Assembly (NCBI GenBank): GCA_019915135.1
Contig: JAHLMK010000010.1
Span: 248,001 to 312,000 of the forward strand
Direction: 5' to 3'
From: Strobilurus pachycystidiatus
Lineage: Eukaryota; Basidiomycota; Agaricomycetes; Agaricales; Physalacriaceae
DNA: 64,000 bases
Below the pieces are notes generated by a model that was not told the DNA's origin, ran no database searches, and saw only the letters and a list, made by a program, of their open reading frames with translations. A program made the translations under genes and the position numbers. Below are positions 33,043 to 44,283 of the stretch, one piece after another. The number at the start of each line of letters is the position of its first letter. The first letter of the stretch is position 1.

Positions 33043-34978
33043 TTACGGCTGAGCGTATTTGGAGCGTTGACGGAGAACATGACCCCATTTAATTAATGCC
33101 TATAAGATCTGTCAGCTACACGTTATGACAGTAATGAAAGAAGACATACTGCAAAGACGATCATGAGCGCGAACGAAATGCCAGCTAGCATGGCAGAGGC
33201 TGGTCCGAGGCCAAGGTGCTTGAAGAAGGCATGTCCGAAAAGAGGAAACACGCTGGCGATAGTCGACCGCGCGAGATCGTTCCCAGCGAGTACCGACGCG
33301 CCATACTTGGGATACGCCGATGTAATGTACATCAGAATACTCTGGAAGTTCAGGAAGATCCCCGGGAGGTACAGTGCAGCTCCAATGACGGGGACGATCC
33401 ATGGAATGCTCTCCTTGGATCCGAATCCGAAAATGAGGACAGAGGTGGGTATGAAGATGCTAGCCATGAGACCAATCTCCAGGCGAATTTCTGGGGCGAC
33501 TTCTTTTCCTGCTTCCGCCGCCCGTTGAAACCGCGGAGCGATGTGATACATTTGGTATAAGCAGTAGAAAGTGTACTGGAAGAGAGTTACCAAATGAAAA
33601 GAGAAGGCTGTCATGTCAACTTACGGTTATAACTCCAGAGACAATGAATGCAAGAAATGGCAGGCCACTGACACCGAGATTGAAGTGGTAGATATCAGAG
33701 AACACCAGTGGGAACGCCTCGAACCAGAGATAGAATATTGCGTCTACGAACTCATTAGATGGGAGTGTCAAGCAATGTGGTGGGAGAAACTCACAGACAA
33801 AGCCGAGATATACGTTAGCAAAGACAAGAACGGGCTCCAGTGCCAATACAAATGGCCTGACCAGAGCTTCTTGTAGCACCTGGCGAACGGACTCGCCCTC
33901 GGTATCAATTTCATTCTGTGTGCGCAGTTGCTGGTTGCCAGTGAGCTGCCTTAGCCGCCTGGCGCGCTTGAGGAGAATAGTCGGACCGTAAGTCTCCGGC
34001 AAGATCAGAGTCAAGAACACAAATCCGAACGACGTGATCCAGATCAGCTCGTACTGCGGCCACCTCCATCCGTTGGCTTGGGCTGCGAATCCACCGATGA
34101 CTGGGCCAGTGATGGGTCCGGCGACAGCACCGAGCGCCCAGACACCCATGACATACGCGAGCTGTTGCATTGAGTAGATATCAGCCATCGACGCGCCGCC
34201 AGTCGCCAACGCAGGGCTGCCAAAGAAACCTGTCAAGAAGCGAAAAGCGAGCACGGTTTGAATGTTCGTAGCAGTGATGATAGGGATCTGGAAGACGAGG
34301 AAGATAAAGAGACTGCTGATGTAAATGGAATTGCGGCCGAACGCGGGTATCTCTTGAAATGGGGTGAGGAACATGGGTCCGATACCGTATGCCATCACGT
34401 AGAGGGTGAGTCCAAGAGTGGCGTGCACAAGAGATACGTTGAACTCTTCCATGATGCCGGGTATTGAGGGTGTGTAAATAGCGGAACCAATGTACATCGT
34501 GAACGTCAACAAAGAGATGCTGAAAGCGACGAAAGCGCGTTTCGCAGGTGACCAGTTACTGAAGAAAGCAAGTCAGTTCACTTACAAGGACCAACACAGG
34601 CAACGCGAATACATACCGTGGGTTATCTGGATCGTCATCGCCGTACCAGTCAACGAGATACGGATTTGGCAGGGTGACATTCGATGCGTCCGACTGCTTT
34701 TGATTTTCAGAATCAACGGCAATGGTTGATTCGCGGTTCAAGGCCGTGTTTGGAGTCGTACTACCCCTGGGCGTCTTCTCCATGTCACCGCATAAGGTGG
34801 CATTGTCGGACGAGTCGTATACCGGCGCTGAGGTCCGCGACTTGGCGTCGGATGGAAGGAGATAATGCGAGGGGACCGCGAAGCCAGGTCTTTGGTCGGC
34901 GTAAGGCAGATACTTGCCGCCTGATATCCAGTTGATGAACTGGCCTACAGTCGAATCTCGGAAGATGTCTGCGACCAT
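33043..34978 (-). CDS. MFS transporter, DHA1 (drug/polyamine:H+ antiporter) type
   Basis: Likely a plasma-membrane proton antiporter exporting small molecules. It starts at 34978 with a long cytosolic N-terminus of about 130 residues, rich in Ser/Thr and ending DDPDNPRNWSPAKRAF, the usual entry to TM1 in this family. Twelve membrane segments can be counted across exons around 34556–34978, 33616–34560, 33123–33614 and a short last exon near 33043–33100. Motif A appears as EIPAFGRNSIYI, and the antiporter motif C as GAVAGPITGPVIGGF in TM5. The C-terminus ends ALIKWGHVLRQRSKYAQP, a typical Lys/Arg-rich tail of Tpo1/CRF-like members. No Phe-derived or toxin cluster directly adjoins it, so the substrate is unknown. 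Confidence 0.88.
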
Positions 34979-35877
34979 TGTGACTGAAGGGAGGTTGGGA
35001 GGAGAAGGTCAATGTTGCTGCCCAGAGAATGCAGCCCCATAATATAGGGGAATGCTCGCTGACTCGCTGACTGAAACTAGCTTGACCAAGCGAAGCGATA
35101 AGGAAAATTTCCATCGTTCTGACAAAGGATGGACTCGGAGTTGGTTTGTGAGCAATCACAAATCTATTTATACATGATTGACTCTTTCAAACCGCAATGC
35201 CGCGCTGCCGAGACACGTCGCGTATAGTACGCGAATCCGAGCGTCGGGATGCGTCATCCAGGCGAGCAGGACACTCGCGATTGTATTGTACTTACTTGGT
35301 CAGACTCTCAGCACAGCGACGACCTCGGACCAAAACCTGACCCACTTCGACTTCGTGTGTCCTCCCATGGATTTCAAATGTTGGCTGCTGCTCGCTTGAT
35401 GCACATTGACCGTCGGGAGGACCCATAAATGTTCACAACAGTCGCGGAGCATGATGCATGATGGCGAGGTGATCGCAAATATACCATCGGAGAGATATGC
35501 CTGTTCCGCTGCAAGACTTATTGCCACATCATGATTGACACGTATCATGGACCAAGGCCAGCAATCATACTCCTCGTGGTAGAAATCGACAGCTAACATC
35601 GTCATCGGTGACAACGGATGTACCGTCAGTTGACTTTCTGGCAGGCCACCAACAGATTCATGAACACCTTGGGCGCTCCAGCATTTGAATTGTCAGTGTC
35701 AAAGAACCAGACGCCGCTCACGCGTTAATGTAGAGTTCACTCTATAAGATGTGCGAGTGAACATGTGTAGTCGCGCGATAGATTACAGCTGAGAACATGC
35801 AGTGAAAGATAGAATGGTTAGAATTTTTGTGCCGTTACAACAGATGCATTGGGTATGATCGTTCTCCACAACCCACC
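34979..35877. other. Intergenic, no gene supported
   Basis: About 900 bp. A 104-codon minus-strand frame at 35300–35614 has a fairly protein-like composition but no start context, splice partner or domain that I recognise. Confidence 0.4.
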
Positions 35878-37017
35878 TAGAAGGTCTTCTTTTTCTCGTC
35901 CACCGACAGTCCACCTGGAGGAAATGAGTATCATTGAGATGAGCAAAAGACTTGGCACATACCTGGTCCCATGTTGACCAAGAGAATGAGCCCTCCAACG
36001 ATGGAGAGAGTCTGGAAGAAATCGTACTTGAGGAAGTCGCGCTGGGGGTGCGCAGAAGGAACGCTCCACCAGTTATTGGCGAAGACGTTGAAGGTGCTGA
36101 GGACGAGTACGAGGAAGGCAGCAGACCACTTGGCCTTGAAACCAACGGCGACCATGATACAAGCAACAAGACCGAATATCGAGACAAACACGCGGGCGAT
36201 GCTCCACTTGCCCTGGATAATAAAACCAAGGAACAGGAAAATCAGAAGAACGCGACCGGCAAGAAGGAAGCTAAACGAGCATAAGCCATATGCGTGAGAG
36301 AACAAGTAGGTGATGGGGCGTACTATTTCTTGCGGTCCGTCTCGCTAATGGTCGGGATGCCTGCAAAGAGCTTCTTGCGCGTGACCATGGAGTCGCTGAA
36401 CACCATAAAGAGCCCGCCGATAACGCTGAGGTTGCGCAAGAAGAAAGTCATGTCGAAGATGAGACCGTAGCCGAAGCCCTGGATGATAACAACGGCCAGC
36501 AGCCCAGCGACAGCGTACTCCGTGTGTTTCTTGAGTATGACCGCCGACGACGCGGTCAACATGGTCTGGCGCGCACTGTCAGCCTCCCGCCGCCACCGAG
36601 AACAGCTTAGGACGCACAATAACGTTCAAAATGAGAAAAGTGTGTGAAATGCCCCATGGAAACTTGCGGTGTCTGCATGGCGGCCGTTAGGTGCAAGGCG
36701 GGACACAGAAAACGGGCGACGCACTGCTGCAGGTACCAGATCTGGTCGGACCATTGGGTCATGATCCTAAGGGCGTCCTCCAAGAACGTCACGACGATCA
36801 AGAAGCGCCCAATTGCCGGCAAATGGGGCTTCAGTGGCTGCGAATATATCTCGACGTTGTCCTCGACGGTCTTGGAAAGATTTCGGATCTTTTCGAGCGG
36901 GTCGTCGGGGTTGGCCGCCCTGTACCCCGACGACGGGCGCGTGTTGGAGAGCCCGTGCGGATCCGAATTGTACGACGGGGCGCCCTGTGGGCGAGCAATG
37001 TTGATCCTGGACGACAT
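35878..37017 (-). CDS. ERV29: SURF4/Erv29-type ER cargo receptor
   Basis: A polytopic receptor that loads soluble secretory cargo into COPII vesicles and cycles between ER and Golgi (family knowledge). It starts at 37017 (MSSRINIARPQGAPSY). The conserved core includes LPAIGRFLIVVTFLEDALRI, QWSDQIWYLQ, HRKFPWGISHTFLILNV, IIQGFGYGLIFDMTFFLRNL, GGLFMVFSDS and LGFIIQGKWSIARV, followed by FKAKWSAAFLVLVLS and FFQTLSIVGGLILLVNMGPG. The C-terminus is SVDEKKKTF; the last four residues KKTF form a KKXX COPI retrieval signal. Four to five short introns. A TATAAA lies 81 bp upstream. Complete. Confidence 0.93.
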
Positions 37018-37097
37018 TGAAGAACAAAATTTGATGAACGTAGAAGAGGAAAGACAAAACGAGACGTGTTCAGGACTACGTGGCGTGCACGTGCTAA

Positions 37098-37103
37098 TTT
37101 ATA
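37098..37103 (-). promoter_or_regulatory. TATA box of the SURF4-type gene
   Basis: TATAAA on the minus strand about 81 bp upstream of the start at 37017. Confidence 0.5.
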
Positions 37104-37450
37104 GCACACCACGCCGTGTCGTCTCTACCGCGCTGCCCGGCATCCTCGCATCGAAACGGAACTCTGATTGATGGGCGGTGCTGAGCGACAGATCGCCGTC
37201 TTCAACGAAAAATACTACCGAAGCGAATCTACTATCTAGTAAATGTCCGACGAGGTACTTCAAGCCCAATTCTGCGCATCAGTCCTTAGACTTGGATAAC
37301 CAAGGATGGTGGTAAAAAGAGTGGATAGGCCCTAGTAGATTTCACGACCATGAACCAACGAGGCAGTGGTCGGCGAGACGCGCCAGGTATTAGACTCTGG
37401 CTGGCACCGCTTCTCGCAAATCCGTACATCAACGCCACGCCACGCCTCCT
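37104..37450. other. Intergenic, no gene seen
   Basis: About 350 bp between the SURF4-type gene's promoter and the end of GRC3. Confidence 0.5.
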
Positions 37451-39793
37451 CTACATCTGTCCTTTCCTCATCAGATTCCTCCTCACCTTCCTCTTCTCCG
37501 CGCCAAGCCCTCTCGGCTTATCCCACTGCAAGTACGGGACCTTGCTCTTCTCCACCCCAGCAACAACCTCCTCCTCGCGATGATCCAACATGCCCCAAAC
37601 AGGCAGCTCCATCTCGCCCTTCACAATGACCCGGACTTTCTCCAACAACCCCGGGGGTGTGGGTGTTAAAAGGTGCAGAGCGTCGACCTGGGGTGACACT
37701 GACCGTATCAAGGCGAGACCGAAGCACGAAGAGCTCATGGGCGATGGCGGGGAGACACCCTGTGCGTAATGTACTTTGGAGCCAGGAACGACGGGTGCCA
37801 TATCGAGCAAGCCAGGCTCACACGACACTAGACCAACCAAGGCAACGTTAAGCACTCCCAAGACTTCCGACGGCATGACGTCCTCCGCCCCAGCGCCAGT
37901 GAGGATGACCTGGTCGATAGCCGTCGACATATCCACTTCATAGGGAACCTGCGCGCACAGTGGGAGGCTGGTATTCCAGGATGTGGCCAAGATCTGGCGA
38001 TAAGAATCCGAGGTCGGGCAGCTCGGGAATTGGGCATGGAAGTAGGATAATATCGCGAGAGTGCGCAGGTCGGCGGCGGTGTACAGCGCGTTCGGCGGTT
38101 GGGGTATGGGCTTGATCAAGTCCACATGGACGCTGCCTTCGCGGGGAGGTGCCGGTGCAGGCTGAGTCCAGTCCTCAAACACTGGCGCCTCCACTTCAAA
38201 AACACGGGTCGGCTGCACGATCTCATGAATCTTGACCAGAAGATCGGCACCAAGACCCTTAGTCCATCCCATAGTGTTAACAATCAAAGGGATGATGTCG
38301 CTGATACGCTCGTCCTCAGTTCCGAGACCATCATCGATGGGTCTCTTGAGGTCTAAACGGTAGACTTGGGCACATGCTTGGATGGCAGCCAAGTAATGCG
38401 ACGGAGATGACTTTGGTGAAGTCGCTCCGATGTAGTGTGCCGTGATGGGTAGGCCCGGGTGTGTAAATGGAGGTCCTGCAATATTACACGACTCAGTGTC
38501 GTTCTACAAAAATAGGGATACACACACCAAGCAGTGGAGACTCGATAATATTCAAGGCGACCATTCCACCGGGAGTGAATTCCGACTGCCCCAAATCACA
38601 CTCCAAGTAGGCGACTCGTTGGTACCTTGACAAGAGTTGGTTCGACAACGTTCTTGCAAAGGTGCTTTTGCCACTTTTTTTGGCTCCTTGTACGACATAC
38701 ACTCCCGAGTCCCCATTTCCCGTAGACAAGGAAGACAAAGCAGCATTCCATGAAGGAGGTAGACGGAAAGCTTCGACATTCTTTATGGGTTCTGATACCT
38801 AAAAGTAATTAGCTTGATTGTCCTCGATGAAGCTTGGAAACTTACTAGGTACAAGCCTCGTAAACCAAAATCAAACGAAGGATTCTGTCTGCGCGGAGGC
38901 CTGAACACATCTTCGAACACTCCGCATATGCGTTCAAGACCACGAATGTTGGTGCGCAGTTCGTGCAGCACGAGAACGGTGGCATCTGACTGTATAGACA
39001 GTTTCAGGCGCGACGGAAGTGGAAGAGGTTTGGAAGTGGAGGAGGGTGCTGCTCTTATCATCGGTATAGGCGACGAGCGCGGGGCATATACGTTGTGCCT
39101 CTGAAGAGACGGATGGAAGGTGGTGCCAAGGACTGTGATAGAGCCCTGCAATATCGAAAATCTATATGTCCCGATGAACGAGAGTGTGTCGCCGGGGTTT
39201 AGAATCGTGAGAGCAGAAGGAGCAAGATCGTCGTCATATCCGAGTGAAGACAGATCTTCTGGTGTGAGACCAAAGACATTTTGATCACGTATTGGGCGGA
39301 ACGTAGATAATGAGTCCGCCTCTGTTGAAGATGAAGAGGTACTGGGCTCCGCGTCTGCTTCTTCCTCGTCGGAGGAGTCGAGAACAGGCGCGCTAGGAGA
39401 CCATGCACGCTTCACCGCTGAGACCGAAGGTGGTTCAGCCTTGGATTGGAAGTCGGCGATCGAGAAGTCAATCGCGTCCAAAGATTCAAGGTCCTCCTCA
39501 GCCTCGGAAACATCAGAGTCGATAGTGATGACATCTGGCTCGTCCACTGTATGTTGTGGTTCAGGTACTTGAAAATAACGCGTCGTTTTCGCCTTTTCTT
39601 GAGTCTTTTTCTTTTTCTTTTTGGCGGCCGGCGTACTCTGGGAAGAGGGTTTTCGTTTCGAGGAGGAGGGAGGGGGTCGCCTGTCAGGAGTGGAAGTGAT
39701 ATCAGCCTGCGAGATTTCCGGTGAAGCCTGAGGAGCAGAGACCGTTGGTTTTGCAGACTGCGCCGCCTTACGAGCAGCAACAGCGCTCAGCAT
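37451..39793 (-). CDS. GRC3: Polynucleotide 5'-hydroxyl kinase GRC3 (NOL9)
   Basis: A nucleolar RNA kinase that works with the endonuclease Las1 to cut and phosphorylate the ITS2 spacer during 60S maturation (family knowledge). It starts at 39793 (MLSAVAARKAAQ, the usual family start) rather than the longer in-frame Met at 39850. The N-terminal about 170 residues are disordered, with a Lys run KKKKKK (possible nucleolar signal) and acidic Ser patches. A beta-domain follows (LNPGDTLSFIGTYRFSILQGS). The Walker A motif is GAKKSGKSTFARTL; the Walker-B-like region is YLECDLGQSEFTPGG, the expected GRC3/CLP1 pattern. Further blocks are PPFTHPGLPITAHYIG, NTMGWTKGLGADLL, and the C-terminal region ending ~KGEMELPVWGML and RKVRRNLMRKGQM. 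Three main exons. Complete. Confidence 0.93.
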
Positions 39794-39956
39794 AGTGACC
39801 GAAAAGGAAAGAAGAGGGCGGTTGTTTGGCATCGCCGTCTGCTCGGCCACTCTTGTCGATCATGACTTGGACTTTCAACGTTCAATGGTGGAAAGTCATG
39901 TAACGAGTGCTTGTGAGCACCTCGGCATACATGAAAGAAAGGACGTAATACAATGT

Positions 39957-41395
39957 TCAAGGGTAATGAAATTCCGCTAGGCCCTTTGCCAACAGCGTGA
40001 TGTATTTTTCTTTCGCCCCCGCCTCCTCCAGATTATGGGCGACAACACAACCTACCGAAGAATGCCGGAAGCCGCGTTTCTCAAGCATGAGCACGACTTC
40101 CATTTCACTGATCACTCCATACCATTTATCTGCGTGCCAAATGAATTCCACCCCTTCGAGAAGAGGAAGGAAGTCGGCCTGGCCCAAAGTGTCGATGAGC
40201 TTCTCTGTTATCATCCTGCTGCCGTGCGCGGGTTCCCGCACAACCAGATGGGTGAGTCCTGGTAGATGGCGAAGGAGTCGAACGCAATCGCCCTTGTGGG
40301 CTTGGTATACGTTCTCCAATCTCAAGATCCGCAGAGATTTCGACGTCTGCATGATCATTTCCCAAATGCCCGACCAGTCTATCCATCCAGTGATCTGTCC
40401 AGGAGTGGGGACCCACTGAATGTTCATTTCGCGGAGACACGGTAAGGACATCCCCCTCATCTGCGGCCAACAATCCGTGTAGCCATGAGAGAAGAGCAGT
40501 GTAAGGCATGTGATGGTGTGGAAGACGCCCGGGACGATCTGAACGTCCGCCAGGTCTACTCGACGAGGCATGATACGGACCTCCTTGACGTTCGGGAAGT
40601 GGGATATCGTGGCGCTCACGGAGACGAAATCAGACGTCAATCCAACGCTAAGCCGGTCCCGAGTCGTAACGATCAGTGTTTCGATTTGCTCAAAAGGACA
40701 GGTCAGATTACCGTCCGGTGGTATATTCATATCGGAGATGTGGAGTGTCCGCAAGAGGGGTGCGTCCCGGGCTGACAAGCCTGGACATCGAGACAGTACA
40801 TTAAAGGTGGGGGCGATGAGGCATTCGAGGGATTGTAATCTGGACACTGATGAGAAGAGGCGATACACGTAGGTCGAGTTGATGGCGCTGGGGGCGTCGG
40901 AAAGGTCGAGACTGTGCCATCTTGGCATGCTTTTGACAAGGACATCAAAGAGTGCTTCGCGCGCATCCCATTCCACCTTCAAGCGAACACCAGGGACATT
41001 TCCGACAGACACTGCCAGTGGGGCGCCTTGGGAGCGCTCAAGATACAGCTTGACAATGTCATCCTAAGGTACGTTGTTCAATGTAGCAAAGCAAAGTGGC
41101 AGGCAGGGATCATATATCACTCACAATGTGGGGTTTTAATATTATCACGATCTTCGACCAAAGTAGAGGGTACCCGCGTGTGGCATGATTCCATCTCGCA
41201 CATACGCGGGATAGGGTCCATATAGAGTGGGGGTTGCGCTCGTTTGCGTAAGATTCGCTGGGAACGGCGTTGAATATTTCCCGGGTTTCCATGAAGATCT
41301 CGCCCAACACATCGTCGGGAAGGCAATGCACGTGTCCCGTGTAGGTACTCTGAAATAGCTGTGGTGACTGGAAGTACAGAACGGCGTTGGTTTAC
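39957..41395 (-). CDS. F-box protein with leucine-rich-repeat-like region
   Basis: A probable substrate adaptor of an SCF ubiquitin ligase. The F-box reads HCLPDDVLGEIFMETREIF, continuing TLSRVCARWNHATRGYPLLW, the Trp-containing end typical of basidiomycete F-box proteins. After an intron near 41060–41113 a long exon (39957 to about 41060) holds repeats of the type SLDLSDAP, LLRTLHISDMNIPP, CLREMNIQW, LRILRLENVY and LPGLTHLVVREP, spaced as degenerate LRRs. The end is GLAEFHYP. The N-terminus is unsettled: no ATG lies directly before the F-box, and an upstream exon around 41396–41653 does not join in frame at the splice sites I tried. Such genes are present in large, fast-evolving families in Agaricomycetes, so the target cannot be guessed. 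Confidence 0.75.
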
Positions 41396-41801
41396 TCACC
41401 ATTTCAGGTACGAGTCAGTGATGATTGGGAAGTCCGAAGTAGCAGTGTGTGCGTTTGATAGTGATAGCCCACACTGCTTGCGTGGAGGTATTGTATGTTT
41501 CAGATGCTCAGGCCGAACAGTAGGAGTGAAAAGATCGTCAGGTATGCATACAGATGGCTCAAAGGCTGGTGACACAGTGTGATGGTATGAGTTCAAGCAG
41601 ATGGCCGAAGTCCGTGATGGCAGGCCATACTTGTCCGATGACCGACGCCTCACATCGACCTTTCAATTGGCCGACAAACCTGTACTTGTACACACGGTAT
41701 CCTCCCCTCAAATCAGGTCAATGCCCATGAGTGTGATCCAAGTACATGAGAGAGGGCATATTGTATGTAACGGATGATGATGTGAACGGACTCGACGCAG
41801 A

Positions 41802-44283
41802 TTACATCCGCCGGAAAACATTTTTGCTCCCACTCCGAACACCCTGCCTACGATGAGTTCTGCCTTGACGATCGCGCTCGGCGATCTCAGCTGCAGATTC
41901 TCCGCCTTTCTCCAGACCTGCACCGAACCGTTCCACGCCTTTGCGGTCCTGCTGTCTTCGATTCGAAGAGGTTTTCTCCGACTGGGAACTACTTGACGGC
42001 ACCCAACTCATTTCTTGCTCTCCCGCGCCACCATCAACATTCTGCGCGGTCCGTTTTCCAGAGAAGCTACCACCACGTCGCTGACCAAATGTTGCGGTGC
42101 GATCCACGCCCCCAGGACCATGTTGTACACGCATGGGAACCATGTTGACATGCGCCTTCCGATTCTGTTGTTTGGTTCGTTCGTAGGCTTCCTTTGCGCG
42201 TACGTTTTGTTGACCGGGACGTGAACGTCGATCGAATTTTGTGAGTTCTGGGCAAATGTGAGTAAGGGCAATACAAAGACGGGCACAATTGATAACTTGC
42301 CTCCAGCGTCACTACTGTTATCACTGTCACCACTGTCGCTCTTGCTGTCTTCGTCCTCATCACTGTCCCCGAGGCCACCAGAAGATGCCTTGTCGCTCTC
42401 GTCTTCCTCGTCTTCCACCGCGGTCTTACCCCTACTCCGAGACTGCGCAACAGATGATGGATTGAGCAGTGCGTATTCGCGACTTTGCTCGTCAATAGCA
42501 AACTCCGGATCTTCGAACACCTTTGCGAAACGGGGATCACTGAGAAGATTGGGCTGCGAAGTAGAGGGCCCCGCGGTTTGGACAGCATCGTCGACCTCCA
42601 TCGCGTCTTGTCCTGCCGCTTTGCGATTCCTCTTCTTTGCAGCCCGTTCTTCGTCTTTCAGAATTTTCTCCGCAAGTCCCTTGTTGACCTTGACACCGGG
42701 GTTCTTCTTCGCCCTGATGCGAGTTTCTGCCATCTTGTCCATCTTGTCGCGAACCAGCTTCTCCCGATGCTCCGCGTAGGCGAATGGATTGGCGATGAGA
42801 CGAGCGGCGTCGTACAGTTTGAGTGAGACAAAGTATCCGTGCATGTACGGTTTGAGCGTCGGTGTTCCCACAAGGTGGTCCAGGCCAAGCCTAATAGAAA
42901 ATTTTAGCTATGAGAAAGCAGGCAAGAAGCAATTCGCACGTCCTAAGTTCACTCTTCTCGACAAATTTGTAATCTTCATAAACTGAGCGGACGGTTTGGT
43001 CCTCCATTTCCTCCGTGATGTTTTCGAGGAAACTGGCCCATTTTGGCGCAGGTCCTAGCTGCGGGACGTAGTAAGTTCCCATCTGAATACCCTCGTTGGC
43101 CGTCATTATGAGCCCACTGCCCGGTAGGTGATGAACATGATTGAGATCTGTCGCAGGTGTCACGGAGACAAAGTTGCTACCCGGCTACATATTGTGAGTG
43201 AGAGACGTCGGAGAACAGTATGCTCCAGGCTCACAGTATTCCGATCCCAAATTTTTATGACTTTCTTGTCGGCGCTCAGAACCATACCATCGCCAGCCAT
43301 GCGGCTACCGCCCTCGATCCAACACAGACTTTTTACGGGAAGTCCATAACCTTGGTCCTTCATGGCGAACGGACGAGAAGCGCGTATGTCGTACAGCAGT
43401 GTATGACCTGTGGTCGTCCCTATCGCGTAGGTCAAACCATCGTCCCGGGATGCCATAGCCGTGACACTAAGTCCAACGTCCGCCGTTGTTGACAGCCGAT
43501 TTGCAGGTAACCGGAGGATTCCCACTGTCGAGCGCGACCTGGGATCCCAGAATTGGACGGAACCACTTCCATCGACCCCGAAACCCCATAACTGGTGGGC
43601 CGGGTTTATGTCAATGACATTGATACCAGCAATCTCAGCCTGGTCGTCCTGCAAGACCAATGGAGTCATGAACCGTCCTTGATCAAGATTGAGGCGATAT
43701 ATCTCGTTACCGGAAGCAGAGAAGAGGGCGTCACAGGAGGGGAAGTGGTATGCGAGAGAACGTCCAAAGCGAGGTATCCGTGTCCGGTAATGAAAGCCGC
43801 CTTGAGTGTGCAGCTCAAGAGTGCGATCGTTTTGAAGGTGTACTGATTTGGTCCAGTCATCGGAGAGCATCTAGGCGATATGAGCTGAACAATAAAGCAA
43901 AGGCTAGGCAGCAACTCACGTACAACAAAATCAACGTTTTCCGCATCTGTATGCCGTTCAAACTTGATGGAAAGTTGGTCCAAGTCCCAGACCCTAATTT
44001 GAGGCTTATAGGTGCCTGTAGCGACGACGTGGGTGCCATCCCGTGTCGATTTTATCCTATTACTGGCCTCGGGAAACTCGAATCCCTGGATGAGCTCGAT
44101 TGTGCCTTCGTAGTGTTCGCGCGCCGCCCGCTTTCCCTTGGCATTGGCGCGCTTTCTAGTTAGCCAGTCGGGCAGTGACGACGACGAGCCAGCCGCCGCG
44201 CCGTTGACGGTGTATACTTTGACATCGTCGGCGGACATATCGGTAAGAGCAGAGGAATGAAAATTTTGTGACAGTGACATCAT
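41802..44283 (-). CDS. ENP2: Ribosome biogenesis protein ENP2 (NOL10)
   Basis: A nucleolar WD40 protein of the small-subunit processome/90S pre-ribosome (family knowledge). Two possible starts: 44283 (MMSLSQNF) or 44238 (MSADDVKVYTVNG); the latter matches the usual family beginning. The N-terminal half has ASNRIKSTRDGTHVVATGTY, IRVWDLDQLSIKFERH, HYRTRIPRFGRSLAYHFPSC, SGNEIYRLNLDQGRF, WGFGVDGSGSVQFWDPRS, GTTTGHTLLYDIRASRP and KVIKIWDRNT. Then come FLENITEEMEDQTVRSVYEDYKFV-like sequence and MHGYFVSLKLYDAARLIANP, diagnostic of ENP2/NOL10. A Lys/Arg-rich helical part (AKKNPGVKVNKGLAEKILKD) and an acidic Ser/Asp-rich tail follow, ending near RSGSKNVFRRM. Several short introns. Complete. Confidence 0.93.
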
